Source: Colwellia piezophila ATCC BAA-637
GTDB lineage: Bacteria; Pseudomonadota; Gammaproteobacteria; Enterobacterales; Alteromonadaceae
Assembly: GCF_000378625.1 (NCBI RefSeq)
Contig: NZ_KB905171.1
Coordinates: 158,415 to 222,414 of the forward strand
Length of the DNA: 64,000 bases
Direction: 5' to 3'
Shown: positions 48,290 to 57,715 of the stretch, piece by piece
Numbering within the stretch: position 1 is the stretch's first letter
Layout of the letters: each line of letters starts with the position of its first letter
Made by a program: the position numbers and the translations under genes
Notes under the pieces: model-generated
Told to the model about the DNA's origin: nothing
What the model saw: the letters and a program-made list of their open reading frames with translations, nothing else
Database searches by the model: none

Positions 48290-48940
48290 ATGTTGTTTTT
48301 TCATATTATTGCCGGAGTCTTAGTACTTCTCTGTGGTTTCACTGCCTTATTTTCTGGTAAAGGGCTAAAGCTTCACAAACAGGCCGGTAATATATTTTTT
48401 ATTGCCATGGTCACTTTATCGTTGAGTGCTGCTTATCTGGAAGTTAAGTTAGGCGACTTTCCAATTATGGGAGTGCTATCACTATATTTTGCTAGTACTT
48501 CTTGGGCATCGGTTAAACGTCAAGCCGGAAAAATTGGACGATTCGAATATGCTGCCTTTTTTTGCATTAGTATAGTCGCCATTACGTTTTATAAATGGGC
48601 TTGGGATATCACTTATAATGGCCAAGTATTAGAAGGGACCTTGCCATTAGCTGGATATTTTATCTTCGGAACATTTGCGGCCTTTGCAGCAACTTTGGAT
48701 TTAACGATGCTAATACGAGGAGGGGTTATCGGCTCTCATCGTATAGCTCGCCACCTTTGGCGCATGTGTTTCGCATTTATAATGGCCATTCTATCATTTT
48801 TAGACCAAGACATATTTCCTGATTTTATTGTAGATACAGGTTTGCTTTGGTTAACACTGTTATTACCTTTATTGATGATGTTTTACTGGCTGTTGCGCTT
48901 GCCGTTTAACCATTGGAAAAAGCGAGAACCATCCTATTAA
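48290..48940 (+). CDS. Membrane protein related to DUF2306
   Basis: 216 residues, about seven hydrophobic helices. LFFHIIAGVLVLLCGFTALF, LHKQAGNIFFIAMVTLSLSA and RIARHLWRMCFAFIMAIL follow the DUF2306-like pattern of conserved His residues in helices. AAGGA nine bases before the ATG supports the start. Closes the exporter cluster. Function unknown. Confidence 0.75.
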   Translation: MLFFHIIAGVLVLLCGFTALFSGKGLKLHKQAGNIFFIAMVTLSLSAAYLEVKLGDFPIMGVLSLYFASTSWASVKRQAGKIGRFEYAAFFCISIVAITFYKWAWDITYNGQVLEGTLPLAGYFIFGTFAAFAATLDLTMLIRGGVIGSHRIARHLWRMCFAFIMAILSFLDQDIFPDFIVDTGLLWLTLLLPLLMMFYWLLRLPFNHWKKREPSY

Positions 48941-49069
48941 TAAAGGGCAGTTAAGCTGATAACCGACAAAATAAAAAGCCTGTAGACTAACACCGTTATA
49001 ATTTTATCTGTAACAACAGATAACCTAGGTCGGTATTGTGTCGAGCAGGCAACATTTTCAGGTGAAAAA

Positions 49070-49474
49070 TTGCAGAATAATAAGACTAAGAACATCAATA
49101 AGTTGTCCATTTATCTATCGATAATATTCATCGGAATAATAACCGTCGCCTACTTTAACGGCCAACTGCCTCCGCAAATTTTATGGCTTTACTTAGGAGC
49201 GAGTACTATTAGCTTTTTCGCTTATGCCTTAGATAAATCTAGAGCTAAGCGAGGCAAGTGGCGAATACCCGAAAACACCTTACATTTACTTGCCTTGATC
49301 GGTGGTTGGCCGGGTGCGGCAGTGGCCCAAGAAATACTCAGACATAAATCTAAAAAAGTACCATTTCGAGCGGCCTTTTGGCTGACGGTAATTGCCAATA
49401 CAGTGGCCTTAACTTGGTTAATGACACCGCAAGCACAATCATTTTTAACTTTTTTTCCTAGTGAATACGGCTGA
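49070..49474 (+). CDS. DUF1294 membrane protein, copy 1
   Basis: 134 residues starting at TTG. Three to four membrane segments; the DUF1294 core is AYALDKSRAKRGKWRIPENT, then GGWPGAAVAQEILRHKSKK. It lacks the N-terminal cold-shock domain that many family members have. It is the intact counterpart of the truncated gene at 55287. The last 20 residues are missing in that copy. Confidence 0.85.
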   Translation: MQNNKTKNINKLSIYLSIIFIGIITVAYFNGQLPPQILWLYLGASTISFFAYALDKSRAKRGKWRIPENTLHLLALIGGWPGAAVAQEILRHKSKKVPFRAAFWLTVIANTVALTWLMTPQAQSFLTFFPSEYG

Positions 49475-49544
49475 CACGGAGCAAGATAAAAGCAGTGAAG
49501 TGTTTAAGCTGTTGAAATAGCGTGTTAGCCATTAACAATGGTAT

Positions 49545-49582
49545 AAAAAAAGCGTGCAGATGAATATCTACACGCTTTTTTA
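49545..49582. terminator. Convergent terminator
   Basis: AAAAAAGCGTG ... CACGCTTTTTT with an inner AGAT/ATCT extension around GAAT; it lies between DUF1294 copy 1 and the first chemoreceptor. Confidence 0.85.
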
Positions 49583-49607
49583 AGTTAAGTTTAGGTAACT
49601 AAACTAG

Positions 49608-51611
49608 CTAAACTTTGAACTGATTAACCACTGTAGTCAGATTTTCCGAATAGGTTTGCAAACCCTGCAAACCATCACGCATTTCTGCGGCGCCTTGCAC
49701 AGTATCTTCAGTCAACGCTCTGACATTTTCGATGTTTTTCGATACCTCTTCGGCAACGACTGATTGCTGAGTAACCGCTAGGGCAATTTCTTGTGTTTGG
49801 CTTTTAATATTAGTGATAACACCGGTGATTTCAGTTAATACACCCTGCACTTGCTCAGTCAATTCAACACTAGACTGCGCTTCGGCTCGGCTACTCTCCA
49901 TCACTGTCACCGCTTTTGAAGCTGTCGTTTGTAGTTCATCAATAATTTTTTCGATACTCGCCGTTGATTCTTGTGTACGAGAGGCTAAGGTTCTCACTTC
50001 ATCGGCAACCACAGCAAAACCTCGGCCTTGTTCACCGGCTCGTGCCGCTTCAATGGCAGCGTTTAAGGCTAATAAATTAGTTTGATCGGCAATACCACGA
50101 ATCACACTCAACACTTCACCAATACTCTGGCTATCTTCTTTGAGCTTATTAACCACAATTGCTGCGGAACTTATATTTTCAGCTAACTTGTTGATACCGG
50201 CAGTAGCTTGATTAACCACCGACGCCCCTTGAGCCACTTGAGTTTCAGCATTATTGGCCAACTCTTGCGATAAATTAGCGTTATAAGATATTTCACTACT
50301 ATTTTGTGCTAATTCATTCGCCGAAGTGGCAACCAAAGCAATTTCTTGCTTTTGCTCGGCAATAATGTCGATAGTTTGCTTACTGATAGAGGAAGCAATA
50401 GTGGTCGATTGCCCTACTTCGGCAGTAATCACCACGGTTTCTTTCACCAAAGCTTGAATTTTATCAATGAAGGTATTGAATTCTGTTACTAATTGACCAA
50501 TTTCATCATTTTTAAGCGGCTCAATACGCTTAGTCAAATCACCATCACCTTCAGCGATATCATGCATGGTGTTCTGTAAACGAGTGATCCGTTTAGTTAG
50601 CGGTAAGACCATCACATAAACAACCACGGCGATTAAGCCAATGATAATGAAAACGATAAAACTTGATGACCAAAAAGCCTGAGTCACGGGGTCAGAAATA
50701 AGTTTTTCTGGCACCATAAAACCTAACTTCCAGTTCATTTTAGGAAAGTCACTCTTAACCTGATTAAAGACTACTTTATACGGTTCACCTTGCCACTCAA
50801 CACTGCCGATGCCTGACGCGCTATTCAAGGCGAGGTTCTGTAATTGAGTAAAGCCAGACGCATGGTTAAATTTAGCGTCTATGTCTTGCATCAAATCACC
50901 TGGCGAGAAACTAGTATTAAAACCAGGGAAAAACACCAATTTACCGGTATCTGTCATTAAAAAAGCTTCACCTTCGCCTTGGTATTTAATTTTAGAGAGT
51001 AAATCTTTACCTATGGTGGAAATTAAAATATCAATACCACCGATGCCCAATAGTTTGCCATTAGGTAAGTAATAAGGGCCGGTTACGGTCGCTGAAATTG
51101 AACCATCATTATTATCCACGGCAGGATCGGTAACATACATCTGCCCTTGGTTTAGACCATTAGTCCACCAAGGTCTTTGATTGGTGTAATAGTCTGCGTC
51201 AGTATAACGACCATTTAAGTCGAAATATTCATGAGTATTTTCACTACCAAAAAAGACACTTTTAATGGCAGCATCTTCTGTGGAGAAAAAATTGAAATAT
51301 TCAGTCACTTGTTGATATTGTTTATTGTTATCAATGTTTGCAAGTCGTTGGTCATAGGTAGAAAACCAGTCGATAACTTGCGGACTGGCAAAAACACTGT
51401 GGACTATTTGTCCTTTGGCTTCAAAAAATCCACGTACTTCTGCCGATTGCAGTTTAACTATATCTTCAATTGAGCTGGTGATTTGCTGTCGAGTATTATC
51501 ACTTACATTAGAAAGAATAAAAAAGGAGGTAATAATAAGTAATAACGCGACTGCGCCTGAAATGCCAGCAACTAACTGACGCATAATAGAACGGCTTATA
51601 AAATTAAACAT
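49608..51611 (-). CDS. Methyl-accepting chemotaxis protein with dCache sensor
   Basis: About 667 residues with start at 51611, where AGGAAG lies three to five bases upstream; an upstream ATG at 51656 adds 15 unlikely residues. First membrane helix about 13-33, a periplasmic double-Cache sensor (about 40-315; [19 protein letters not shown] is the Cache ligand pocket style), second helix about 322-344, a HAMP linker ([11 protein letters not shown]), and the signalling domain with the tip [21 protein letters not shown] and [15 protein letters not shown]. No pentapeptide tether is visible at the C-terminus. Ligand not predictable, though dCache domains often bind amino acids. Confidence 0.92.
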   Translation of the reverse strand: MFNFISRSIMRQLVAGISGAVALLLIITSFFILSNVSDNTRQQITSSIEDIVKLQSAEVRGFFEAKGQIVHSVFASPQVIDWFSTYDQRLANIDNNKQYQQVTEYFNFFSTEDAAIKSVFFGSENTHEYFDLNGRYTDADYYTNQRPWWTNGLNQGQMYVTDPAVDNNDGSISATVTGPYYLPNGKLLGIGGIDILISTIGKDLLSKIKYQGEGEAFLMTDTGKLVFFPGFNTSFSPGDLMQDIDAKFNHASGFTQLQNLALNSASGIGSVEWQGEPYKVVFNQVKSDFPKMNWKLGFMVPEKLISDPVTQAFWSSSFIVFIIIGLIAVVVYVMVLPLTKRITRLQNTMHDIAEGDGDLTKRIEPLKNDEIGQLVTEFNTFIDKIQALVKETVVITAEVGQSTTIASSISKQTIDIIAEQKQEIALVATSANELAQNSSEISYNANLSQELANNAETQVAQGASVVNQATAGINKLAENISSAAIVVNKLKEDSQSIGEVLSVIRGIADQTNLLALNAAIEAARAGEQGRGFAVVADEVRTLASRTQESTASIEKIIDELQTTASKAVTVMESSRAEAQSSVELTEQVQGVLTEITGVITNIKSQTQEIALAVTQQSVVAEEVSKNIENVRALTEDTVQGAAEMRDGLQGLQTYSENLTTVVNQFKV

Positions 51612-51851
51612 GAACTTCCTACGGCTTGATGGTGTTGAACAGGTATTAGCTTTCATTATCTTAGATCAAAATTTTGATTTTGAGCAGATAAAAACTGTAT
51701 CACGGCACGAATGAATTGGCTATGCACCGATATCCCCTCTATGCCTTTTAAATCTCGCTGAGTAGCAATATTCCGCCTTAAAGCACTTTGCTATGAAAAT
51801 GGTGCGAATAATATCCGGGTAGTGGCATACTTTGCCAACAGTTTATTAAAA

Positions 51852-52739
51852 TTATTGATGAGTGCTTAGCCATGCTGCCAACAGTGGGAAATGATCGGTA
51901 ACGGCCTGTGGGTGAGTCAGAATATTAATGTGATCATAATCTAGGGCATTACCATTTTTCTTTGACAGTAAATGAAACTTAGCCTGATGATTATGTGACT
52001 CGGCAATAAAAGCTTTTACATCTTGCTCATGCCCTAATACTTTATCTTTTACACCGGTAAAATGCCAAGACGGCGGCCATACTATATTTTTAGCGGCCTT
52101 GTTATAATCAAAACCATCATGGGGATCGATCCAAGCACCTTTTTTAACCCAAGCAACACTGTCTGCAAGCGATTTTTTTGTTTCATTATCTGAGCCTATG
52201 CCATACCTTTTTGCATCTAAAAAACCATGCTTATTTGCTAGCTTTAGAGCAAAGTTATTCCAAAATAAATTCACTTTTAAAAACTTCTCTACACTTTTTA
52301 CCGATACCGACCTTTTTGTTCCAAAACAGGTTTTAGTTAATACTTGTGATAAACGTTCTGGATAACGAGCTAAACAACTCGCCATTAAAACACCGCCCCA
52401 TGAATGCGCAACAACATGCATAGCTTTATTGGTTTTTTTAGCGATGTAATCTAAAAGCATTGGAATATCTTGGGTAATTGCTTCAAATTGACCAAAGTCA
52501 GAATTGGCATTGATTATTGGTATACTTTGTCCGCGACCACGAAGGTCAGCAACATACACATCAAAGCCCTGTTCAGCTAAATAGCAGGCTAAACCTTTAC
52601 CTTTCTTAGTGTAAAAAATATAACCATTCTCTATCGCTCCGTGAATCATTAATACCGGCGTACCCGCTGGGTTTTTGGAGATATGACGAAGGTGTAATTG
52701 GTGATTTTCACCTTGAATATATAACGACTGTTGCTTCAT
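51852..52739 (-). CDS. Alpha/beta-hydrolase
   Basis: 295 residues. Nucleophile elbow VVAHSWGGVLMA (S113), oxyanion loop VLMIHGAIENGYIF (about 29-42), catalytic His in LDYDHINILTHP near 275, and DLRGRGQSIP. No signal peptide or lipobox. The segment THPQAVTDHFPLLAAWL at the end suits carboxylesterase/lipase-like relatives. A lone gene. Confidence 0.88.
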   Translation of the reverse strand: MKQQSLYIQGENHQLHLRHISKNPAGTPVLMIHGAIENGYIFYTKKGKGLACYLAEQGFDVYVADLRGRGQSIPIINANSDFGQFEAITQDIPMLLDYIAKKTNKAMHVVAHSWGGVLMASCLARYPERLSQVLTKTCFGTKRSVSVKSVEKFLKVNLFWNNFALKLANKHGFLDAKRYGIGSDNETKKSLADSVAWVKKGAWIDPHDGFDYNKAAKNIVWPPSWHFTGVKDKVLGHEQDVKAFIAESHNHQAKFHLLSKKNGNALDYDHINILTHPQAVTDHFPLLAAWLSTHQ

Positions 52740-52902
52740 TGCTTACTTATAGCCTCTATAATTATTGACCGCAATCAAAGGTCTGACCACTTAACATTAA
52801 CATACTCGTTAAATAAAATATCAACAAGGCGCTTAGTAATACCCGCAAGAGGATAAATAGAGGATAGGCTAGGGATATTTAAGTTATTTCGCTATATAAC
52901 CA

Positions 52903-52927
52903 ACAGCATCAGCATCAGCATCAGCAT
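52903..52927. repeat. CAGCAT hexanucleotide repeat
   Basis: Four CAGCAT units in tandem in the divergent intergenic region. Confidence 0.8.
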
Positions 52928-52968
52928 GATTCAACCAACCTTGGCCATATTATATATGCCAATATAAC

Positions 52969-53064
52969 AGTACTAATTGTTACATTAATGCCACACCAAT
53001 CGTAACGTTAATGTTACAACATTTATTGTTACATTAATGTACAGCACTAATTATTACATAACGG
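52969..53064. promoter_or_regulatory. Four degenerate repeats with palindromic cores
   Basis: Cores at 52976, 52999, 53025 and 53050 (ATTGTTACATTAATG, ATCGTAACGTTAATG, ATTGTTACATTAATG, ATTATTACATAACGG), spaced 23-26 bases. TACATTAATGTA and TAACGTTA are palindromes, so this looks like an array of regulator sites. Confidence 0.5.
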
Positions 53065-53234
53065 TACACTCAGCTTTGGTTATCTTGTGCAAGGAATTAG
53101 CATTGATGATTAATACACTTTTACCTTGTCTGTTTTGACCTTCCCAAATATTCACCTATATATCTACGCCTCGTATTTTACTTTACGATACGCCTAAAAC
53201 TCTACAGCCCTCTATTAAATGGACTTATAGAATC

Positions 53235-55214
53235 ATGAAATTAAAAATCAAACTATTAATCACCTTTTTAGCTATTGCACTAACACCTATGCTCTTAGTC
53301 GGGGCAATATCAACTTATGTCGCTAGTAATACCATTGAAAAGCAAGCGTTTTCACAATTGGTTGCCGTTAGAGAAATTAAAAAATCACAAATAGAAGCTT
53401 ATTTCGCTGAACGAAAAGGCGATATCGAAGTGCTTAGTGCCACTATTCAAAAGGTATTAGACTTCAGTTCCAAAAATGCATTGAACACTTCGGCACATAA
53501 CAACCATCAATACTTTGAAACCTTTATTAATGCCTATGGCTATTACGATTTTTTCATCATTGATGATAGCGGTGGGATTTTTTATACCGTAACAAAAGAA
53601 GCTGATTACCAAACTAATTTACTGGCTGGCCAATACCAAAATTCTGGTTTAGGTGAGTTATTCAGGCGAGTGCAAGACAAACATACCTATGGCATATCTG
53701 ACTTTAGTCGTTATGCACCTAGCAACGACGACCCCGCGGGCTTCATCGCCTTACCCATCACCACAAACACCGGTGTATCGGTTGTGATTGCTTTACAATT
53801 ATCGATTGAAAAAATAAATGCAGTAATGCAAGAACGTGCCGGAATGGGCGACACGGGCGAAAGTTACCTTGTTGGTAGTGATTTATTAATGCGTTCAGAC
53901 TCTTTTCTTGACCCAATAGGCCATTCAGTAACAGCTTCTTTTGCAGGTAACGTGAAAAACAATGGCGTAGACACCCAAGCGGCTAATTTGGCCATTCAGG
54001 GTAAGACCGGGCAAAAAATAATTACTGACTATAATGGTAATCCCGTTTTATCGGCATACACGGCCATTGAACTTGATGGTATACGTTGGGGCTTATTATC
54101 TGAAATAGATGTTGCTGAAGCTTTTCAGCCAATACAGACTCTTTATTGGAATATATTAACGATTATCTTATTTTTTGTTGTGGTGATAGTTGCGGTAGCT
54201 CTGTCAATTACCAAATCAATTATAACGCCATTAGGTGGTGAGCCAAGTGAAATGAAAAGCATCTCGGAGACTATAGCTAAAGGGGATTTAACGGTAAGTT
54301 TTGATACTGATCGTGAAATGCAGGGGGTTTATGGGGCAATGAAACACATGACTAATCATCTTTTAGCCGTGGTCAGCGAAATTATTGACAACAGTAATAG
54401 CTTAGCAAGCTCAGCGGAAGAAACTAGCGCATTAAGTTTACAATCTTCGACAAGCTTAGCACAACAACAATCAAGCATTGAACAAGTTGCCACAGCAGTA
54501 GAAGAAATGACAACGAGTATTAATGAAGTCGCAATAAGTGCGACCAACGCCGCTACTTCAGCGCAATTGGCACAAAATTCTTCCAATGAAGCAAATAATA
54601 AACTGACACAAACGATTCGTGACCTAGGAGAATTAGATAGCGAAATTAGTTGTGCTAGTACAGTGATTCAAACCTTAGAAACTGATTCACATGAGATTGG
54701 CTCCGTGCTCGAAGTGATACGAGGTATTGCAGATCAAACAAACTTGCTGGCACTTAATGCTGCCATTGAAGCGGCAAGAGCCGGTGAGCAAGGACGAGGT
54801 TTCGCCGTTGTTGCCGATGAAGTAAGAACATTAGCTTCAAAAACTCAAGAATCGACTAAAAACATAGAAAACATGATTGGAAAACTGCAAAGTGCCTCAA
54901 ATGATGCTGTAAAAGCCATGAAAACGAGTAGATTGGTATGTTAGAAGACATTATCTAATGCCAACACAACTGCTGAAATGATCCATATAATGAATGTAGA
55001 AATAGGGAGTATTACGCAAATGACAGAGTTGATCGCAGCAGCAGTTGAAGAGCAGTCTTGTGTTTCTAATGAGATAGCACAAAACATAACGACAATCAGT
55101 GACGTTGCTTATGAAAACTCAGCGGCGGCTTCACAGGTATCAACGGCAGGGCAAGATATTAGTGTCATTGCATCTAAATTAAATCAACTAACACAACAAT
55201 TTACCGTGGCTTAG
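53235..55214 (+). pseudogene. Methyl-accepting chemotaxis protein with in-frame amber stop
   Basis: One frame runs 660 codons, interrupted by TAG at 54942 (codon 570). Signal/membrane helix 1-30, dCache sensor (about 40-300; [16 protein letters not shown]), second helix about 305-325, HAMP, and the signalling tip [18 protein letters not shown]. The stop falls about 75 residues after the tip, before the descending helix is complete; the next 89 codons continue in the same frame (KTLSNANTTAEM ... NQLTQQFTVA). It is a nonsense change, not a frameshift. Readthrough or sequencing error must be excluded. Without the last 89 residues the protein probably cannot form the four-helix bundle properly. 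Confidence 0.75.
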
Positions 55215-55286
55215 TTTTATTGGTAAGTTTGCTACGATTTACGTGACTACAAAGGGAGTAATAAAAATCTCTGGCAATAATGGTCA

Positions 55287-55598
55287 GTGTTTTTATTACT
55301 CTTCACCTTTTGCTATGTAAGGGTGGATGAAGGAATAATTTTGGTGCTCATAGCAAAAATTTTAACCCTGTACCTGGCTGCTAACATTATGAATTTTTTC
55401 GCTTACGCCTTAGATAAATCGAAAGCCAAACCAGGGACATGGCGAACGCCAGAAATCACCTTACATTTACTCGCTTTGATCGGTGGTTGGCCAGGCGCTG
55501 CCATCAGCCAACAGTTGCTCAGGCATAAATCTAAAAAAGTAGCATTCAGGGCAGTCTTTTGGCTGACGGTAATGGCCAACAGCACCCGCATGAATTAA
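55287..55598 (+). pseudogene. DUF1294 membrane protein, copy 2, truncated
   Basis: 103 residues, GTG start; about 80% nucleotide identity to copy 1 over the core (AYALDKSKAKPGTWRTPEIT, then GGWPGAAISQQLLRHKSKK). The C-terminal 20 residues of copy 1 are absent, replaced by STRMN and a stop, where sequence changes to the minus-strand dehydrogenase remnant. It may still insert in the membrane, but is probably a decayed copy. Confidence 0.65.
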
Positions 55599-55672
55599 TA
55601 CTCGCAGCCCTGCTTGCATTTGACCTACATCGACTAAACATTGCCAAGCGATAATACTCGCTAATTTAAATG
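55573..55672 (-). pseudogene. Remnant of a zinc-independent quinone oxidoreductase-like (MDR) gene
   Basis: Minus-strand translation gives about 31 residues including LASIIAWQCLVDVGQMQ and AGLRVLIHAGAVG, the hallmark segment of medium-chain dehydrogenase/quinone oxidoreductases just before the nucleotide-binding glycine loop. Both ends are cut and no start codon, cofactor loop or catalytic half remains. Confidence 0.7.
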
Positions 55673-55915
55673 AATAACAACACCTGTACCATTAACACTA
55701 TCGTGTAACAGTTAACTGGATACACCTAGGCGACGAGCCAATAATTTCAAATGATTTATAATGTTAAAGAGTGTGGCTCTATATTAAGTGATACTGTTGA
55801 AAGTTATCGGTAATATACCCTGAGAGAATGTTGATTCATCGATGCCCTATCTACTATTATATATAATTCCAATACTAAACTCGTCGCGTCATGAAATTAA
55901 AACTAGGAAATTGCT
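55599..55915. other. 317-base region between DUF1294 copy 2 and the GAF-GGDEF gene
   Basis: The first part holds the MDR remnant. The rest has no supportable gene. The GAF-GGDEF gene starts at TTG (55916). Confidence 0.45.
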
Positions 55916-56872
55916 TTGAAAGCTCCTAACATCCCACTCGATGAAACAGAACGACTCAAAACTCTTCGTTCACTGAATGTACTCGATACATTACCTGAAG
56001 AACGTTTCGAGCGACTGACTCGCATGGCAAAGCGAATGTTTGGGGTTCCGATCGCGCTAGTTAGCCTAATTGATGAGGACCGACAATGGTTTAAGTCCAA
56101 CATTGGTATAAACGCTAGCGAAACACCTCGCGAAATTTCATTTTGCGGCCATGCAATACTTGGCAACTCAGTCTTTATCGTGCCAGATACCCGTGAAGAT
56201 CCTCGCTTTTCAGATAATCCCTTGGTTTTGAACGATCCAAAAATCTGTTTTTATGCGGGTTGTCCACTCGAAGTGAATGGTTACAGGTTAGGAACACTGT
56301 GTATTCTTGATCAGGTTCCAAGAAACTTTGACGAGGAAGATATCGAATTGCTAAAAGATCTCGCGTCAATGGTGGAGCGTGAACTTACAGCAATTCAAAT
56401 GGCGACCATGGATGAGCTGACTGATATATCAAACCGAAGGGGCTTTATGCTGCTGGCTAAACAGAGTTTGAATCTTTGTATTCGACAAGAACTTCCAGCG
56501 GTACTGGTTTTTCTTGATTTAGACAAATTTAAGCCCATTAACGATACCTTTGGACATGCTGAAGGCGATTCGGTATTAATTACTTTTGCCGATCTCATGA
56601 AAAAAACCTTTAGAAATTCAGATGTCTTTGCTCGATTAGGCGGCGATGAATTTGCCGTATTACTCAGCAGTACTTCAAGAAAACAAGCAGAAGTTGTCAT
56701 TGATAAATTCTGTCATTCACTACAAAAGTATAATCAAGCGGTAAAGCGAGGCTACGACGTTGAGTATTCCTATGGCATAGTGGAATTCAATCAAAATAAA
56801 CACGAATCTATTGAAGCGCTACTAGCAGATGGCGACTCGCTTATGTATGAAGCAAAGAAATCAAAAAGATGA
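55916..56872 (+). CDS. GAF-GGDEF diguanylate cyclase
   Basis: 318 residues, start TTG, no membrane segment. The GAF domain (about 25-160) contains RMAKRMFGVPIALVSLIDED and FCGHAILGNSVFIVPD, a pattern typical of cytoplasmic sensor GAFs. The GGDEF domain (about 170-316) has RLGGDEF with an RNSD I-site before it. Stand-alone gene. GAF ligand unknown. Confidence 0.9.
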   Translation: MKAPNIPLDETERLKTLRSLNVLDTLPEERFERLTRMAKRMFGVPIALVSLIDEDRQWFKSNIGINASETPREISFCGHAILGNSVFIVPDTREDPRFSDNPLVLNDPKICFYAGCPLEVNGYRLGTLCILDQVPRNFDEEDIELLKDLASMVERELTAIQMATMDELTDISNRRGFMLLAKQSLNLCIRQELPAVLVFLDLDKFKPINDTFGHAEGDSVLITFADLMKKTFRNSDVFARLGGDEFAVLLSSTSRKQAEVVIDKFCHSLQKYNQAVKRGYDVEYSYGIVEFNQNKHESIEALLADGDSLMYEAKKSKR

Positions 56873-57091
56873 TATATAGCCATGTTACTTAAACCGCCTG
56901 CCCACACGCATAATCGCTAGCCCAACAAAATTTGAAGTTATAACCGCCAAGCCAACCCGTTACATCGATGCATATTCAATTATTGGTTCATACGTTAACG
57001 TCTTCCCTTCATGATTTCTTTACCAGATACATATTTCAGGCCCAGGTATCTGTATAGATAAGCAGTCAAGTCGCTAAATAAAAGTTACCGA

Positions 57092-57568
57092 TCACTTATC
57101 CATGTATAACGGCAAAATATTGCGGGTAAATGTTTGCTTCAATACAACGGTAGATTCAATACTGGCAATAAATTTAAGGCTACCAAGGGATTTTTTAACG
57201 AAACTTTCATAACTTAGCAAGTCTGTCGCCACAATTTTAAGGATATAGTCATGAGCACCCGTTACAATTGAGCATTCCATCACTTGATCCAGTTCAGCAA
57301 CGGCTTGCTCAAATAGTTCCGCATAAATATCTGAGTTTTCAGTTAAACGAACAGATGCATAAACCAATACATTCAGCCCAACGGCCTGAGAGTTCAGCTG
57401 TGCGCCATATCCGGTGATCACACCTGTTTGTTCTAATTTTCGGATCCGCCTTAAACAGGGTGTATCCGACAAGTTAATTTTATCTGCTAACTCTGATATC
57501 GCGATACGCCCTTTACGTTGCAAAATGGCTAAAATACTCAAATCTTTTTTATCTAAATCAGCTTTCAT
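57092..57568 (-). CDS. Lrp/AsnC-family regulator
   Basis: About 158 residues from the ATG at 57568 (an in-frame TTG at 57589 is less likely). N-terminal winged HTH (LDKKDLSILAILQRKGRIAI, SDTPCLRRIRKLEQTG) and C-terminal RAM/effector domain (MECSIVTGAHDYILKIVATD). Such regulators usually bind an amino acid. It is divergent across 147 bases from the PrnB-like and kynureninase-like genes, so tryptophan or a product is a natural candidate effector (inference). Confidence 0.9.
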   Translation of the reverse strand: MKADLDKKDLSILAILQRKGRIAISELADKINLSDTPCLRRIRKLEQTGVITGYGAQLNSQAVGLNVLVYASVRLTENSDIYAELFEQAVAELDQVMECSIVTGAHDYILKIVATDLLSYESFVKKSLGSLKFIASIESTVVLKQTFTRNILPLYMDK

Positions 57569-57715
57569 CTTAATTTTAGTTAATCTCAATATTATATGAT
57601 GTATTTATATCGTAATTCACTAAAACAAGCCAAATTTAAAGCGTTATTTATCGAAATAAGATTTTTAAACCATGTTATCTTTTAACTAATAGACATACAC
57701 AAAAAAGACTTAATC

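Larger units (their letters stand above)
52740..53234. other. 495-base region upstream of the second chemoreceptor
   Basis: Contains a CAGCAT array (52903-52927) and four degenerate ~24-base repeats (52969-53064) with palindromic cores. No ORF. It separates two divergent genes, so both promoters are here. Confidence 0.6.

Noticed and set aside
54942..54980. Frameshift splitting the second chemoreceptor
   Set aside because: Frames on both sides are identical (53235 and 54978 are both multiples of 3), so the break is a stop codon, not a frameshift.
55690..55780. Further minus-strand extension of the MDR remnant (reading HDSVNGTGVVIHLN)
   Set aside because: Different frame from the recognised fragment and no MDR-like motif; possibly chance.
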